Assembly (NCBI GenBank): GCA_014379925.1
Contig: JACMKY010000104.1
Location: 1 to 7,994 of the forward strand
Length of the DNA: 7,994 nt
Direction: 5' to 3'
DNA from: Cytophagales bacterium
GTDB lineage: Bacteria > Bacteroidota > Bacteroidia > Cytophagales > ES-bin-26
Shown here piece after piece: positions 1-5,838 of this stretch. Position 1 is the first letter of the stretch, and each line of letters opens with the position of its first letter. A program made the position numbers and the translations under genes. The notes under the pieces were generated by a model. The model saw only the letters and a program-made list of their open reading frames with translations, was not told the origin of the DNA and searched no databases.

Positions 1-41
1 AGATGTAAACGTAAAAACACCAAACCGTTGTTGGTCGAAGA

Positions 42-66
42 ATTAGTCATTCACCATTGGTCATTA
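42..66. repeat. Short-word repeat array abutting the nuoF stop codon
   Basis: The plus strand reads as TCATT/CACCATT-type words and runs straight into the nuoF stop codon (64-66), so the repeat supplies or touches the stop. The 14-mer at 45-58 (AGTCATTCACCATT) occurs as its exact reverse complement at 3770-3783 before nuoD, and its last 12 bases recur in the same orientation at 2494-2505 after nuoD. The matching arm before the next gene, if there is one, would lie outside the window. The function is unknown. Confidence 0.7.
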
Positions 67-1404
67 AACCAGCACTTCCTCGTTGCGGTAGGCGGCCCCT
101 TTGCGGGTGGCTTCCTGCGGGTGCTTGACGTGCCACTCGAACTCGTCGCGGAAGTGGCGGATGGCGCTGGCTACCGGCCAGGCCGCCGCGTCGCCCAGCG
201 GGCAGATCGTGTTGCCTTCGATCTTCTTGGCTACGTCCACCAGCAGGTCGATGTCGCGCAGGTGGCCGTGGCCGTGTTCGATGCGGTGCAGCACCTTTTC
301 CATCCAGCCGGTTCCTTCGCGGCAAGGGCTGCACTGCCCGCAGGATTCGTGGTGGTAGAAGCGGGTGAAATTCCAGGTGTTGCGCACGATGCAGGAATCC
401 TGGTCGAGGGCGATGAAACCGCCCGATCCCAGCATCGTGCCGGTTTGGAAGCCGCCGTCCGACAGCGATTCGTAGCTCATCAGGCGGGGCTCGCCCTTGG
501 CCGTGGTCAGGATCAGGTGGGCGGGCAGGATGGGCACCGACGAGCCGCCGGCCACCACCGCTTTCAGCTTTTTGCCGCCCCGGATGCCGCCGCAGTATTC
601 GTCCGAGTAAAGGAATTCCTCGACCGGCACGCCCAGTTCAATCTCGTAGATGCCGGGCTGGTTGACGTGGCCGCAGGCGGAGATCAGTTTGGTACCGGTG
701 CTGCGACCGATGCCGATCTTGGCGTATTCATCCCCGGTGTTGTTGACAATCCACGGCACGGCAGCAATCGTCTCCACGTTGTTGACCACCGTGGGGCACG
801 CGTACAGGCCGGACACCGCCGGGAAGGGCGGCTTGTTGCGCGGGTTGCCCCGCTTGCCTTCCAGCGACTCCAGCAGCGCCGTTTCCTCCCCGCAGATGTA
901 GGCCCCGCCGCCGGGGTGCACGTAGAGGTCGAGCGAGTAGTCGGTGCCGAGAATGTTTTTCCCGAGAAACCCTTTGGCGTACGCCTCTCCGATGGCCCGT
1001 TCCAGGATGTGGATGACACCCATCATTTCGCCCCGTACGTAAATGTAGGAAGTCCGCGCCCCCAGCGCGTAGCTGGACGTGATCATTCCTTCGATCAGCA
1101 GGTGCGGCAACCTGGTCATCAGGTGGCGGTCCTTGAAGGTGCCCGGCTCGCTCTCGTCGGCGTTGCAGACCAGGTAGCGCGGCTTGCCTTCGGGTTTGGC
1201 CAGAAAACTCCACTTCATCCCCGCCGGAAAACCCGCGCCGCCGCGGCCGCGCAACCCCGACTTCTTCACTTCCTCCACCACCGCTTCGGGCGTCATTTCC
1301 TTCAAGGCCTTTTCCACCGAGGCGTAGCCCCCCTGCCGGCGGTACCCGTCGAAAGTATCGATGCCGGGTAGGTCAATGTGTTCAGTCAATAGCTTGCGTC
1401 CCAT
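64..1404 (-). CDS. nuoF: NADH-quinone oxidoreductase subunit F (NADH- and FMN-binding)
   Basis: NuoF is the 51 kDa-type subunit of complex I. It binds NADH and FMN and passes electrons to iron-sulfur cluster N3, at the tip of the peripheral arm on the cytoplasmic side. The protein has 446 residues, the usual family length. A glycine-rich nucleotide loop (GLRGRGGAGFPAG) lies at residues 50-62. The conserved NADESEPGTFKDR segment is at 81-93, and a second flavin/NADH segment, PGGGAYICGEETALLESLEG, at 164-183. The four cluster N3 ligands are visible as C355-x2-C358-x2-C361 (ESCGQCSPCREG) and C401 (TICPLGDA). The start follows the coiled-coil gene by 34 bases, and no Shine-Dalgarno sequence is visible. 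Its presence with nuoE shows that the enzyme uses NADH, unlike reduced complex I variants lacking NuoEFG. The identification is essentially certain. Confidence 0.98.
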   Translation of the reverse strand: MGRKLLTEHIDLPGIDTFDGYRRQGGYASVEKALKEMTPEAVVEEVKKSGLRGRGGAGFPAGMKWSFLAKPEGKPRYLVCNADESEPGTFKDRHLMTRLPHLLIEGMITSSYALGARTSYIYVRGEMMGVIHILERAIGEAYAKGFLGKNILGTDYSLDLYVHPGGGAYICGEETALLESLEGKRGNPRNKPPFPAVSGLYACPTVVNNVETIAAVPWIVNNTGDEYAKIGIGRSTGTKLISACGHVNQPGIYEIELGVPVEEFLYSDEYCGGIRGGKKLKAVVAGGSSVPILPAHLILTTAKGEPRLMSYESLSDGGFQTGTMLGSGGFIALDQDSCIVRNTWNFTRFYHHESCGQCSPCREGTGWMEKVLHRIEHGHGHLRDIDLLVDVAKKIEGNTICPLGDAAAWPVASAIRHFRDEFEWHVKHPQEATRKGAAYRNEEVLV

Positions 1405-1438
1405 CGTTTGTCTAAATCAAGTGTCGATTCTGTACCAA

Positions 1439-1783
1439 CTAACCCGTCTTGCCGTACACCGCGGTTTCCAGCTTGTTGATGCGTTCCTCCATCGTGAGGA
1501 GTTTGGTAATGTATTCGTCCAGGTGAACCACCGAGGTACGCACTTCGCCAATGCCGGCCATCGCCTTGGCGTGGTTGCGGTTTACGTCCTCACGGAGTTT
1601 AACCACTTCCGACGCCAACTGGTCGATCCTTTCATTGGTGGCTTTTTGCTCGGCCCGCATGCCTGCTTGCTCAGCCCGCATACCTGCCTGCTCGGCTCGC
1701 ATGCCTGCTTGCTCGGTTCGCACACCCTGCACCTCCACGATCAGTTCGGCCAGCAACTCCACGATTCGGTCTTCGTTTTTCAT
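1439..1783 (-). CDS. Small coiled-coil protein of unknown function inside the nuo operon
   Basis: This 114-residue protein is not a known complex I subunit and I do not recognise its family with confidence. Residues 21-48 are four consecutive heptads: VRTEQAG, MRAEQAG, MRAEQAG, MRAEQKA. They are followed by further heptad-like charged helix to about residue 75 and a second helical stretch from about 85 to 110 (ITKLLTMEERINKLETAVYG). There is no signal peptide, membrane segment or cysteine, so it is probably a soluble cytoplasmic coiled-coil oligomer. The ATG lies only 12 bases after the nuoE stop, and its stop is 34 bases before nuoF. That implies co-transcription and perhaps translational linkage. 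It could be a lineage-specific assembly or accessory protein, or a drifting small gene that inserted here. Similar small coiled-coil ORFs are common in Bacteroidota, but no function can be assigned. Confidence 0.75.
   Translation of the reverse strand: MKNEDRIVELLAELIVEVQGVRTEQAGMRAEQAGMRAEQAGMRAEQKATNERIDQLASEVVKLREDVNRNHAKAMAGIGEVRTSVVHLDEYITKLLTMEERINKLETAVYGKTG
1640..1723 (-). repeat. Four tandem 21-base units encoding heptads
   Basis: Four in-frame 21-base units encode residues 21-48 of the coiled-coil protein. Units two and three encode identical heptads (MRAEQAG) but differ at four codons (CGA/CGG, GCC/GCT, CAG/CAA, GGT/GGC), all synonymous. Unit one starts V-R-T and unit four ends K-A, so the outer copies have diverged in protein sequence too. 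This looks like an older heptad duplication under protein-level constraint rather than a fresh slippage tract. Confidence 0.85.
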
Positions 1784-1795
1784 CGGTTTGCCGGT

Positions 1796-2317
1796 TTATC
1801 GCCTGGCCAGCGTTTCCATCATCTCGTCCACCTTCTCTTCGGTCAGGTTTTCGAAGTAGCGGTACGTGCTGTTGGAACTCGCGCCGGGTTCGGGTAGCTG
1901 AACCTGCAACACCGGCGCGTAGCCGCAGGCGGCCAGGCACTCCACCGTTTTGAGGGTAAACAGCCCGTCGGCGGAGGTTTCGCCCACCCGGATGTTCAGC
2001 TTGTTTTCAAGGTGTTCGATGAGGTCCTCCGCCCCCAGCAGGCAGCAGGGCCCCGTCCGGCAGACTTCCAACACGTACTTGCCCGTTGGCTGGAGGTGGA
2101 ACATCGTGTAAAAGGTCGCCACCTCGTACACCTCGATGGGTTGAATGCCGAGCAAGCCCGCCACGTGGTCCATCACTGCGGGACTCAGCCAGCCCCACTC
2201 GGCCTGCGCCAGGTGCAACACGGGCAGTAAGGCCGACTTTTGCCTTCCTTCGGGATACCGCCCGATGATCTGCTGCACAACCCGGTGCGTAGCGTCCGGA
2301 AATTTCACGTCTTCCAT
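1796..2317 (-). CDS. nuoE: NADH-quinone oxidoreductase subunit E (24 kDa type, 2Fe-2S)
   Basis: NuoE carries the off-pathway 2Fe-2S cluster N1a and pairs with NuoF in the NADH dehydrogenase module. From this start the protein has 173 residues, the normal size. The thioredoxin-like fold and its four ligands are clear: C86-x4-C91 (CRTGPC) and C127-x3-C131 (CLAAC). The segment VYEVATFYTMFHLQPTGKY at 63-81 is typical. A roughly ten-residue proline/serine-rich stretch (LPEPGASSNST, 141-151) sits before the conserved YFENLTEEKVDEMM tail. The frame stays open upstream to an ATG at 2395, but those extra 26 codons translate an intergenic repeat array (SLIISHQSSVIK). The start at 2317 (MEDVKF) is therefore preferred, just downstream of that array. 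Confidence 0.96.
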   Translation of the reverse strand: MEDVKFPDATHRVVQQIIGRYPEGRQKSALLPVLHLAQAEWGWLSPAVMDHVAGLLGIQPIEVYEVATFYTMFHLQPTGKYVLEVCRTGPCCLLGAEDLIEHLENKLNIRVGETSADGLFTLKTVECLAACGYAPVLQVQLPEPGASSNSTYRYFENLTEEKVDEMMETLARR

Positions 2318-2526
2318 TTTAATGACTGATGATTGATGACTGATGATCAATGACAGGTGTTTGGGCTTTTGACGGAACGGTTCAGGTTTGGCCATCCTGC
2401 GGTTGAGCGTCGGTTTCCCAAAACCAGCCGAAGGATTGCACCAGCTAGCTAACTGGTTATTTTCTCCGGTGTTCTAAACTGCTTCGTCATCAATCATTCA
2501 CCATTAGTCATTCATCATTCATTGAC
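2318..2526. repeat. nuoD-nuoE spacer bracketed by inverted repeat arrays
   Basis: This 209-base gap is long for an operon. Next to nuoE it carries a 14-base tandem pair, TGACTGATGATTGA (2323-2336) and TGACTGATGATCAA (2337-2350), matching at 12 of 14 positions. Next to nuoD it carries the opposite-strand word type (2486-2526), running up to the nuoD stop. GATTGATGAC at 2331-2340 and GTCATCAATC at 2486-2495 are perfect 10-base inverted repeats. Others nearby are near-complementary, so the mRNA spacer could close into a long hairpin. The central 130 bases look unique and contain an 18-base palindrome but no convincing gene. Confidence 0.75.
2440..2457. promoter_or_regulatory. 18-base near-perfect palindrome in the nuoD-nuoE spacer
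   Basis: The sequence ACCAGCTAGCTAACTGGT is self-complementary at 16 of 18 positions; the only mismatched pair is the fifth base of each half counted from the ACCAG end inward. It lies in the unique core of the spacer, between the two repeat arms. A dimeric regulator site is possible, but no promoter element was found beside it, so the role is speculative. Confidence 0.25.
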
Positions 2527-3750
2527 TTACGCGTCCAGTTCGCCGGCGATGACGTTGAGGCTGCTCAGGATCACGATGGCGTCGGAGAGTTGGGTGCCCA
2601 CGCACATCTCGGCGTAGGCCTGGTAGTAGATAAAACACGGGCGGCGGAAGTGCAGCCGGTAGGGGGCGCGGCCCCCGTCGCTGATCAGGTAGAAGCCCAG
2701 CTCGCCGTTGCCACCTTCCACCGCGTGGTACACTTCTCCGGCCGGGGCGTCGATTTCGCCCATCACGATCTTGAAGTGGTAGATGAGCGCTTCCATGTTG
2801 CGGTACACCTCCGGTTTGGGCGGCAGGTAGTATTCCGGCGCGTCGGCGTGGTAAGGGCCGTCGGGCAACTTGTCCATCGCCTGCTGGATGATGCGCAAAC
2901 TCTGCCACATCTCTTCGTTGCGCACGATGAAGCGGTCGTAGGTGTCGCCGTTGGTGCCCACGGGAATGTCAAATTCGAAGTCTTCGTAGGAAGAGTACGG
3001 GTTCATCACCCGCACGTCGTAATCTACGCCCGCCGCCCGCAGGTTGGGACCGGTGAAGCCGTAGTTGAGGGCGCGTTCGGCGGTGATCGGACCCACGTCC
3101 ACCACCCGGTCCATGAAGATGCGGTTGCGGTTAAACAGGTTCTCGAATTCCCTGAGCACGGGCGGAAAGTCCTTGAGAAATTTCCGGATCTTGCGGACGG
3201 CCGTCTCGGAGAAGTCGCGCTCCATGCCCCCGATGCGGCCCATGTTGGTAGTCAGCCGCGCCCCGCACACTTCCTCGTAGATCTCGTAGATGTTCTCCCG
3301 CTCCTGAAACAGGTAGAGAAATCCGCTGAAGGCCCCCGAATCCACGCCCAGGATGCTGTTGCAGATCAGGTGGTCGGAGATGCGGGCCAGTTCCATCATG
3401 ATCACGCGCATGTACTGGGCGCGCTTGGGAACCGTGACGCCCAACAGCTTCTCCACCGTCATCCACCACCCCATGTTGTTGATGGGTGACGAACAGTAGT
3501 TCATCCGGTCGGTGAGGGGCGTAATCTGGTAGAAAGGGCGGTGTTCGACCAGCTTTTCGTACGCCCGGTGGATGTACCCGATGGTGGTCACGGCCGACAC
3601 AATCCGCTCCCCGTCCATCTGAAGGATATTCTGGAACACGCCGTGGGTAGCCGGGTGGGTGGGCCCCAGGTTGAGCGTCGTCAGTTCATTGACGTAGGCC
3701 TGGGGACTGGTAACCACGGGTTCCTTAAAGGGAGCAATGACGTCTGACAT
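2527..3750 (-). CDS. nuoD: NADH-quinone oxidoreductase subunit D (49 kDa type)
   Basis: NuoD, with NuoB, forms the quinone reduction site of complex I. The protein has 407 residues, the normal length for an unfused NuoD. The quinone-loop motif LGPTHPATHG is at residues 28-37, with the family's conserved histidines, and the conserved tyrosine lies in DRMNYCSSP (Y85). The stretch MMELARISDHL at 118-128 and GGRAPYRLHFRRP near the C-terminus match the NiFe-hydrogenase-related large-subunit fold. The protein ends GELDA, whereas many family members end in GE-V/I-D-R. The terminal arginine is thus replaced by alanine. NuoC is a separate gene, not fused as in E. coli. The start is preceded by a TCATTCACCATT-type repeat arm and no Shine-Dalgarno sequence. 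The identification is certain. Confidence 0.98.
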   Translation of the reverse strand: MSDVIAPFKEPVVTSPQAYVNELTTLNLGPTHPATHGVFQNILQMDGERIVSAVTTIGYIHRAYEKLVEHRPFYQITPLTDRMNYCSSPINNMGWWMTVEKLLGVTVPKRAQYMRVIMMELARISDHLICNSILGVDSGAFSGFLYLFQERENIYEIYEEVCGARLTTNMGRIGGMERDFSETAVRKIRKFLKDFPPVLREFENLFNRNRIFMDRVVDVGPITAERALNYGFTGPNLRAAGVDYDVRVMNPYSSYEDFEFDIPVGTNGDTYDRFIVRNEEMWQSLRIIQQAMDKLPDGPYHADAPEYYLPPKPEVYRNMEALIYHFKIVMGEIDAPAGEVYHAVEGGNGELGFYLISDGGRAPYRLHFRRPCFIYYQAYAEMCVGTQLSDAIVILSSLNVIAGELDA

Positions 3751-3753
3751 AAG

Positions 3754-3800
3754 CGAATGACGAATGGTGAATGGTGAATGACTCGATTATTCCAGTCATT
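3754..3800. repeat. nuoC-nuoD spacer repeat array with compact hairpin
   Basis: The 59-base gap between nuoC and nuoD consists almost entirely of the short-word array: GAATGAC, GAATGGT, GAATGGT, GAATGACT in 7-base steps. AATGACT (3777-3783) and AGTCATT (3794-3800) form a perfect 7-base stem with a 10-base loop. The array starts four bases from the nuoD start codon. There is no T-tract, so an intrinsic terminator is unlikely. Confidence 0.75.
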
Positions 3801-3809
3801 GGGCATCAA

Positions 3810-4307
3810 TTACCGCCCGAACATAATGTCGTTCTTGTCGCGGCGGGTGGCATCTTCCAGCGGATATTCCTTCCGCAGGGGAAAATAATCCATCTCGTCC
3901 ACGTTCAGGATTCGCACCAGGTTGGGGTGGCCGTCGAAGCAGACGCCGTAGAAATCGTAGGTTTCCCGCTCCATCCAGTTGGCCGACTCGTAGAGTACTG
4001 TGGCCGTCGGAACGTGCGGATCGCCGATCGGAAAGAACACCTTGATGCGAACCCGGACGTTGTGAACCAGGCTGTGCACGTGGTAAATCACGCCCAGTTC
4101 CTTGCCCGGGTGGTGGGGGTAATGAATGCCGCACAGGTCGGTCAGGAACTGGAACTGAAACGCGGGATGATCGTAAAGGTAGCGCAACAAGGGAATAATC
4201 TGTCCGCCCGTCGTGGTGAAAGTAAGCAGACCGTACGGTTCGTCCACGTCGGAGATGGCTTCCGGATAGTGCTGGATGAGATCGTCGATTACTTCCTGGT
4301 TGGTCAT
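3810..4307 (-). CDS. nuoC: NADH-quinone oxidoreductase subunit C (30 kDa type)
   Basis: NuoC is a structural subunit of the connecting module, packed against NuoD and NuoB on the cytoplasmic side. It has no cofactor. The protein has 165 residues, typical for the stand-alone form. The family signature is present as ERETYDFYGVCFDGHPNL (113-130), followed by VRILNVDEMDYFPLRKEYPL (131-150), which corresponds to the RIL..PLRKDYPL block of the family. The C-terminal tail (EDATRRDKNDIMFGR) is short. Spacing to nuoD is 59 bases and to nuoB 111 bases, and both gaps are filled with inverted short repeats. No frameshift or missing key residue is seen. Confidence 0.97.
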   Translation of the reverse strand: MTNQEVIDDLIQHYPEAISDVDEPYGLLTFTTTGGQIIPLLRYLYDHPAFQFQFLTDLCGIHYPHHPGKELGVIYHVHSLVHNVRVRIKVFFPIGDPHVPTATVLYESANWMERETYDFYGVCFDGHPNLVRILNVDEMDYFPLRKEYPLEDATRRDKNDIMFGR

Positions 4308-4418
4308 GGGTGGGTTATCGGTTACGGGTTACAAGTTACAAGTTGCAGATTTAAAAACTCGCAACCCTACGAAGTAGCGCCGCGAAGGCAGCCTGTTAAC
4401 CTGCAACCCGTAACTATT
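4308..4418. repeat. nuoB-nuoC spacer with GTTACGGG-type inverted repeat
   Basis: This spacer uses a different word family from the other nuo gaps: GTTATCG, GTTACGG, GTTACAA, GTTACAA, GTTGCAG in seven-base steps from about 4314. GTTACGGGTT (4321-4330) and AACCCGTAAC (4405-4414) are perfect 10-base inverted repeats. In addition GTTGCAG (4342-4348) matches CTGCAAC (4401-4407). On the coding strand one arm begins just after the nuoB stop and the other ends just before the nuoC start, so the intervening mRNA could be sequestered in a stem-loop. The roughly 50-base core has no ORF. Confidence 0.75.
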
Positions 4419-4964
4419 TTACTTTATGTTATAGGATGCCATCAGTTCCTGGTATTCGGGGGAGTTGCGGCGGCGAAGGGATTCGCTCTTGGCCAGCTCC
4501 TGGACTTTCATCAAACCCTCGATGACCTGCTCCGGGCGCGGCGGGCAACCGGGTACGTACACATCCACCGGGATGATGCGGTCAATGCCCTGCAACACGC
4601 TGTAGGTATCGTAAATGCCCCCGCTGCACGCGCAGGCGCCCATGGCCAGCACCCAGCGGGGTTCGGCCATTTGCTCGTACACCTGCTTGACGATGGGACC
4701 CATTTTCTTGGCAATCGTGCCCATCACCATCAACAGGTCGGCCTGGCGGGGTGAAAAACTGGGGCGCTCGGAACCGAAGCGGGCCAGGTCGTAGTGCGAG
4801 CCCATGGTGGCCATGAATTCAATGCCGCAGCAGGAAGTGGCAAACGGCAGCGGCCACAACGAATTGGCGCGGGCCATGCCCACCACTTTTTCGAACGAAG
4901 TGGCAAAGAAGCCGGATCCTTCAACCCCGGCGGGTGATTCTATCGTCTTGACGGAAGTTTCCAT
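4419..4964 (-). CDS. nuoB: NADH-quinone oxidoreductase subunit B (PSST type, cluster N2)
   Basis: NuoB binds the terminal 4Fe-4S cluster N2, which reduces quinone at the NuoB/NuoD interface. The protein has 181 residues, normal length. The unusual adjacent-cysteine ligand pair is C45-C46 (FATSCCGIEF). The other two ligands are C111 (MGACACSGG) and C140 (VPGCPPRPE). An extra cysteine at 113 sits where the family usually has serine or asparagine (GAC-A-x-SGG). The segment SPRQADLLMVMGT at 71-83 is conserved in the family. Ninety-three bases separate it from nuoA, and the start is not preceded by a Shine-Dalgarno sequence. The assignment is certain. Confidence 0.98.
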   Translation of the reverse strand: METSVKTIESPAGVEGSGFFATSFEKVVGMARANSLWPLPFATSCCGIEFMATMGSHYDLARFGSERPSFSPRQADLLMVMGTIAKKMGPIVKQVYEQMAEPRWVLAMGACACSGGIYDTYSVLQGIDRIIPVDVYVPGCPPRPEQVIEGLMKVQELAKSESLRRRNSPEYQELMASYNIK

Positions 4965-5022
4965 GGGTAGCTAGTTTTACGCGGTGCTTTCTGAAGAACC
5001 GATCAATGCCCGAAAAGTTTAC

Positions 5023-5044
5023 GGCCCCGCCCGGCGCGGGGGCC
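5023..5044. other. GC-rich hairpin in the nuoA-nuoB gap
   Basis: GGCCCC (5023-5028) and GGGGCC (5039-5044) can pair around a 10-base loop of G and C, about 14 bases after the nuoA stop on the coding strand. No clean T-tract follows on that strand (GTAAACTTTTC), so it is not a good intrinsic terminator. It could stabilise or process the transcript. It differs from the AT-richer inverted arrays in the other nuo gaps. Confidence 0.3.
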
Positions 5045-5057
5045 ATCCGGCCGGTCT

Positions 5058-5435
5058 TTACTCCCACTTCAGCACGCCTTTCTTGATGATGTAGATGAAT
5101 CCGGTCAGCAGCAAGCCCATAAACAGGATCATTTCCAGGAAACCTGGCGCGCCCAACGCCCGGAAGTTGACGGCCCAGGGATACATGAAAATGATTTCCA
5201 CGTCGAACAGCACGAAGAGGATGGCGATCAGGAAGTACTTGATGGAAATGGGCGTGCGGGCGTTGCCTTCCGATTCGATGCCGCACTCAAAGGCGTCGTC
5301 CTTCACCTTGCTGTGCCGCTTGGGACCGATGGCGTGCGTGATCAGCATCGTCACTACGATGAAGCCGACGGCCGCCAGGAGCTGGATGAGAATGGGAAGG
5401 TAATCCGAAGGCAGGTACTGGGTGGGGGTTTCCAT
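5058..5435 (-). CDS. nuoA: NADH-quinone oxidoreductase subunit A (membrane)
   Basis: NuoA is a small inner-membrane subunit near the quinone chamber, at the junction of the membrane and peripheral arms. The protein has 125 residues with three predicted membrane segments, at about 12-35, 64-84 and 98-117. Family markers are the FECG motif (F49-G52) in the cytoplasmic loop after helix 1 and FDVE (77-80) followed by IIFMYPWA in helix 2. It is the first gene of the operon: upstream lies a non-coding gap and a divergent gene. A possible promoter is at 5464-5491. The final sequence IIKKGVLKWE is typical of the family. Confidence 0.97.
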   Translation of the reverse strand: METPTQYLPSDYLPILIQLLAAVGFIVVTMLITHAIGPKRHSKVKDDAFECGIESEGNARTPISIKYFLIAILFVLFDVEIIFMYPWAVNFRALGAPGFLEMILFMGLLLTGFIYIIKKGVLKWE

Positions 5436-5463
5436 GAGTGCTTGAGTTCACCGGTTTAACGCC

Positions 5464-5491
5464 GCAATTTAGGCATAAAATCGGAAGCAAG
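5464..5491 (-). promoter_or_regulatory. Candidate promoter of the nuo operon
   Basis: On the minus strand CTTG (5488-5491) is followed after 16 bases by TAAATTGC (5464-5471). This resembles the Bacteroidota TTTG / TAnnTTTG promoter but is imperfect at the end of the -7 box, and the spacing is slightly short. Transcription would begin near 5457, leaving about 22 bases before the nuoA ATG. No better match was found in the gap. Confidence 0.3.
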
Positions 5492-5678
5492 GGGCCGGAT
5501 GGGCAACAAAAACTTCGCGTTGCCGGGGTGTAAAACGCGCCGAAATAGTACACCCACCCCCCTTCGGACGGAAAAAGTCCGGCTCACGAAGGCGGAGAAA
5601 TTCCCCCGCCCCGAGAACGGCAGACCCGCTCGATTGCGCCCGCAAAACGGGGTGGCCGCGGATAACCGGCTTTGTGCC

Positions 5679-5686
5679 TATATTTA
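5679..5686 (+). promoter_or_regulatory. Possible -7 promoter box for the isomerase transcript
   Basis: TATATTTA matches the Bacteroidota -7 consensus TAnnTTTG at all fixed positions but the last. No TTG element is seen at the expected distance upstream. It lies 33 bases before the GTG of the small ORF and about 150 bases before the isomerase ATG, so it could serve both. Confidence 0.3.
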
Positions 5687-5718
5687 CGAAGGCTTTCCCG
5701 TTCGACCAACCCCGCGCC

Positions 5719-5838
5719 GTGAAAATCCTCCACATCCTCAACGGCGAGGGAACCACCGGGAAATTCCGACTGGTCGGCCGGCCGCCGGACAAACCGCTGG
5801 TCCGTATCCCACTCTCCAAGCCTACCCATCCCGCATGA
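5719..5838 (+). CDS. Possible 39-residue ORF, perhaps a DUF1835-like N-terminal remnant
   Basis: A GTG at 5719 opens a 39-codon frame that ends in a TGA overlapping the isomerase start as ATGA, the classic arrangement for coupled translation. The first half has strongly C/G-ending codons like the neighbouring genes (16 of 20). The first residues, (V/M)KILHILNGEGTTGKF, resemble the LHI-x-NGD opening of DUF1835-type proteins, but that is recall of a short motif and not a search result. No further domain follows: the frame ends in a proline-rich tail. It may be a leader peptide, a truncated relic of a DUF1835 gene, or chance. The TATATTTA box 33 bases upstream fits its expression. Confidence 0.25.
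   Translation: MKILHILNGEGTTGKFRLVGRPPDKPLVRIPLSKPTHPA

Larger units (their letters stand above)
5436..5834. other. Divergent intergenic region between nuoA and the isomerase gene
   Basis: Nearly 400 bases separate the two divergent start codons. The nuoA side holds the candidate nuo promoter. In the middle, CCTTCG (5561-5566) with CGAAGG (5587-5592), and inside them CGGAC (5565-5569) with GTCCG (5577-5581), give a possible stem-loop of unknown role. The right side holds a TATATTTA promoter-like box and a possible 39-codon ORF overlapping the isomerase start. The plus frame is open from 5499 into the isomerase, but that part translates as proline/arginine-rich sequence and is not credible coding. 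Confidence 0.5.

Noticed and set aside
28..1371. Long plus-strand ORF opposite nuoF
   Set aside because: It is the antisense shadow of a certain nuoF gene in GC-rich DNA; the translation is a low-complexity Val/His/Arg-rich sequence with no domain.
2590..3489. Long plus-strand ORF opposite nuoD
   Set aside because: It is an antisense shadow of nuoD with His/Val-rich, domain-free translation.
3771..4754. 327-codon plus-strand ORF spanning nuoC, the spacer and part of nuoB
   Set aside because: It runs antisense across two certain genes and through a repeat-filled gap; the translation has no recognisable domain.
5499..5834. N-terminal extension of the isomerase by 112 codons
   Set aside because: The added sequence is Pro/Arg-rich and would bury the lipoprotein signal; the ATG at 5835 places a proper signal peptide and lipobox at the N-terminus.
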